DNA of 5,636 nt from Dehalococcoidia bacterium. Lineage in GTDB: Bacteria > Chloroflexota > Dehalococcoidia > GIF9 > AB-539-J10. The stretch spans positions 1 to 5,636 of the forward strand of contig PWUO01000299.1 of the NCBI GenBank assembly GCA_003562555.1. The letters run 5' to 3'. Shown here piece after piece: positions 5,200 to 5,636 of the stretch; position 1 is the stretch's first letter; each line of letters begins with the position of its first letter. The notes under the pieces were generated by a model. That model made no database searches and had not been told where the DNA came from. It was given only the letters and a program-made list of their open reading frames with translations. The position numbers and the translations under genes are program-made.

Positions 5200-5636
5200 A
5201 TGGCTGACATCGAGGTGCGGTCGTACGGTGATGTTGGACCCCACATCGTGATGCTCCACGGTGGTCCCGGCGCCGCGGGGTACCTCGCGCCGGTGTGCCG
5301 CGAGCTGTCCGATTCCTTCACGGTACTCGAACCCCTGCAGCGCATGAGGGAAGAGGAGCCGTTGACGGTTGCCCGTCATGTCGATGACCTGCACCGGACG
5401 CTTGCACGCTGTGGCGGAGCGACACCGCCTGTACTGGTCGGCCACTCCTGGGGCGCGATGCTGGCGTTGGCGTATGCGGCGGCACACCCTGACCGCGCGG
5501 GTGCTCTCGTTCTCGTTGCCTGCGGAACGTTCGATGAATCGTCACGCCGCGAGTACCTGGGTGCCGTGGCGCGCCGCGTCGGCCCGCAGCTGCGCTCGCG
5601 ATTGCGTGAGGCGTGCAGGACGATCGCGGATGCCGA
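5191..5636 (+). CDS. Alpha/beta hydrolase, N-terminal part (runs off the window)
   Basis: At least 148 codons are present with no stop before the window edge. The N-terminal half of an alpha/beta hydrolase is plain. H23-G-G-P-G27 is the oxyanion-hole motif, typical of the proline iminopeptidase-like branch. V-G84-H85-S86-W87-G88 is the nucleophile elbow with Ser86 as catalytic serine, followed by LALAYAAAHPDRAGALVLV. The catalytic Asp and His should lie beyond the window. The motif spacing is about 60 residues, slightly compact. No signal peptide is seen, so the enzyme is probably cytoplasmic. Substrate is open: amide, ester or peptide. The start at 5191 (ATG) has GGTGA 8 nt upstream; the ATG at 5200 lacks a well-spaced site. 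It is transcribed divergently from the symporter. Confidence 0.88.
   Translation, partial: MVIMADIEVRSYGDVGPHIVMLHGGPGAAGYLAPVCRELSDSFTVLEPLQRMREEEPLTVARHVDDLHRTLARCGGATPPVLVGHSWGAMLALAYAAAHPDRAGALVLVACGTFDESSRREYLGAVARRVGPQLRSRLREACRTIADA

Noticed and set aside
4996..5487. Minus-strand open frames across the divergent region and the hydrolase start
   Set aside because: They overlap a hydrolase with clear HGGPG and GHSWG motifs on the + strand and encode nothing recognisable.

Overview
The window comes from a high-GC bacterium (about 60% G+C by eye). Shine-Dalgarno sites are strong (GGAGG, AGGAG), start codons are mixed (ATG, GTG, TTG), and sigma70-like promoters can be read upstream of several transcripts. 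The phylum cannot be fixed from this sequence. The combination of a GYD-domain protein, a DUF4914-like P-loop protein and a solute:sodium symporter would suit Armatimonadota, Planctomycetota or a similar environmental lineage, but that is only a guess.

Layout. Bases 1-301 are non-coding as far as I can see, with several dyads and a possible promoter. A small GYD-domain protein (302-601, +) follows. A three-gene tRNA cluster on the + strand comes next: Leu-CAA (710-794), Gln-TTG (805-878) and Asn-GTT (953-1027). It is driven by a good promoter at 611-639 and preceded by a structured leader. Two hairpins (1060-1094 and 1117-1139) separate the cluster from two minus-strand genes that converge on it. 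These are a 636-aa DUF4914-like protein with an HPr-kinase/PEPCK-type P-loop (3083-1173) and, upstream of it, a 535-aa SSS-family Na+/solute symporter (4883-3276). The 192-bp gap between the two minus-strand genes carries its own candidate promoter, so they may be transcribed separately. The 307-bp divergent region 4884-5190 holds a symporter promoter, a long leader hairpin and a set of GGTGAT repeats. It ends at an alpha/beta hydrolase gene (5191 onward, +) that runs off the window.

How the genes relate. The tRNA cluster is a housekeeping unit. The symporter and the DUF4914 protein are codirectional, and a link between solute import and a PEPCK/HPr-kinase-like enzyme is conceivable but unproven. 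The GYD protein and the hydrolase show no evident functional tie to the rest. No phage, insertion sequence, CRISPR or defence system is visible. The points most worth a second look are the uncharacterised P-loop protein, the strand-specific hairpin in the symporter leader, and the nested dyads upstream of the GYD gene.
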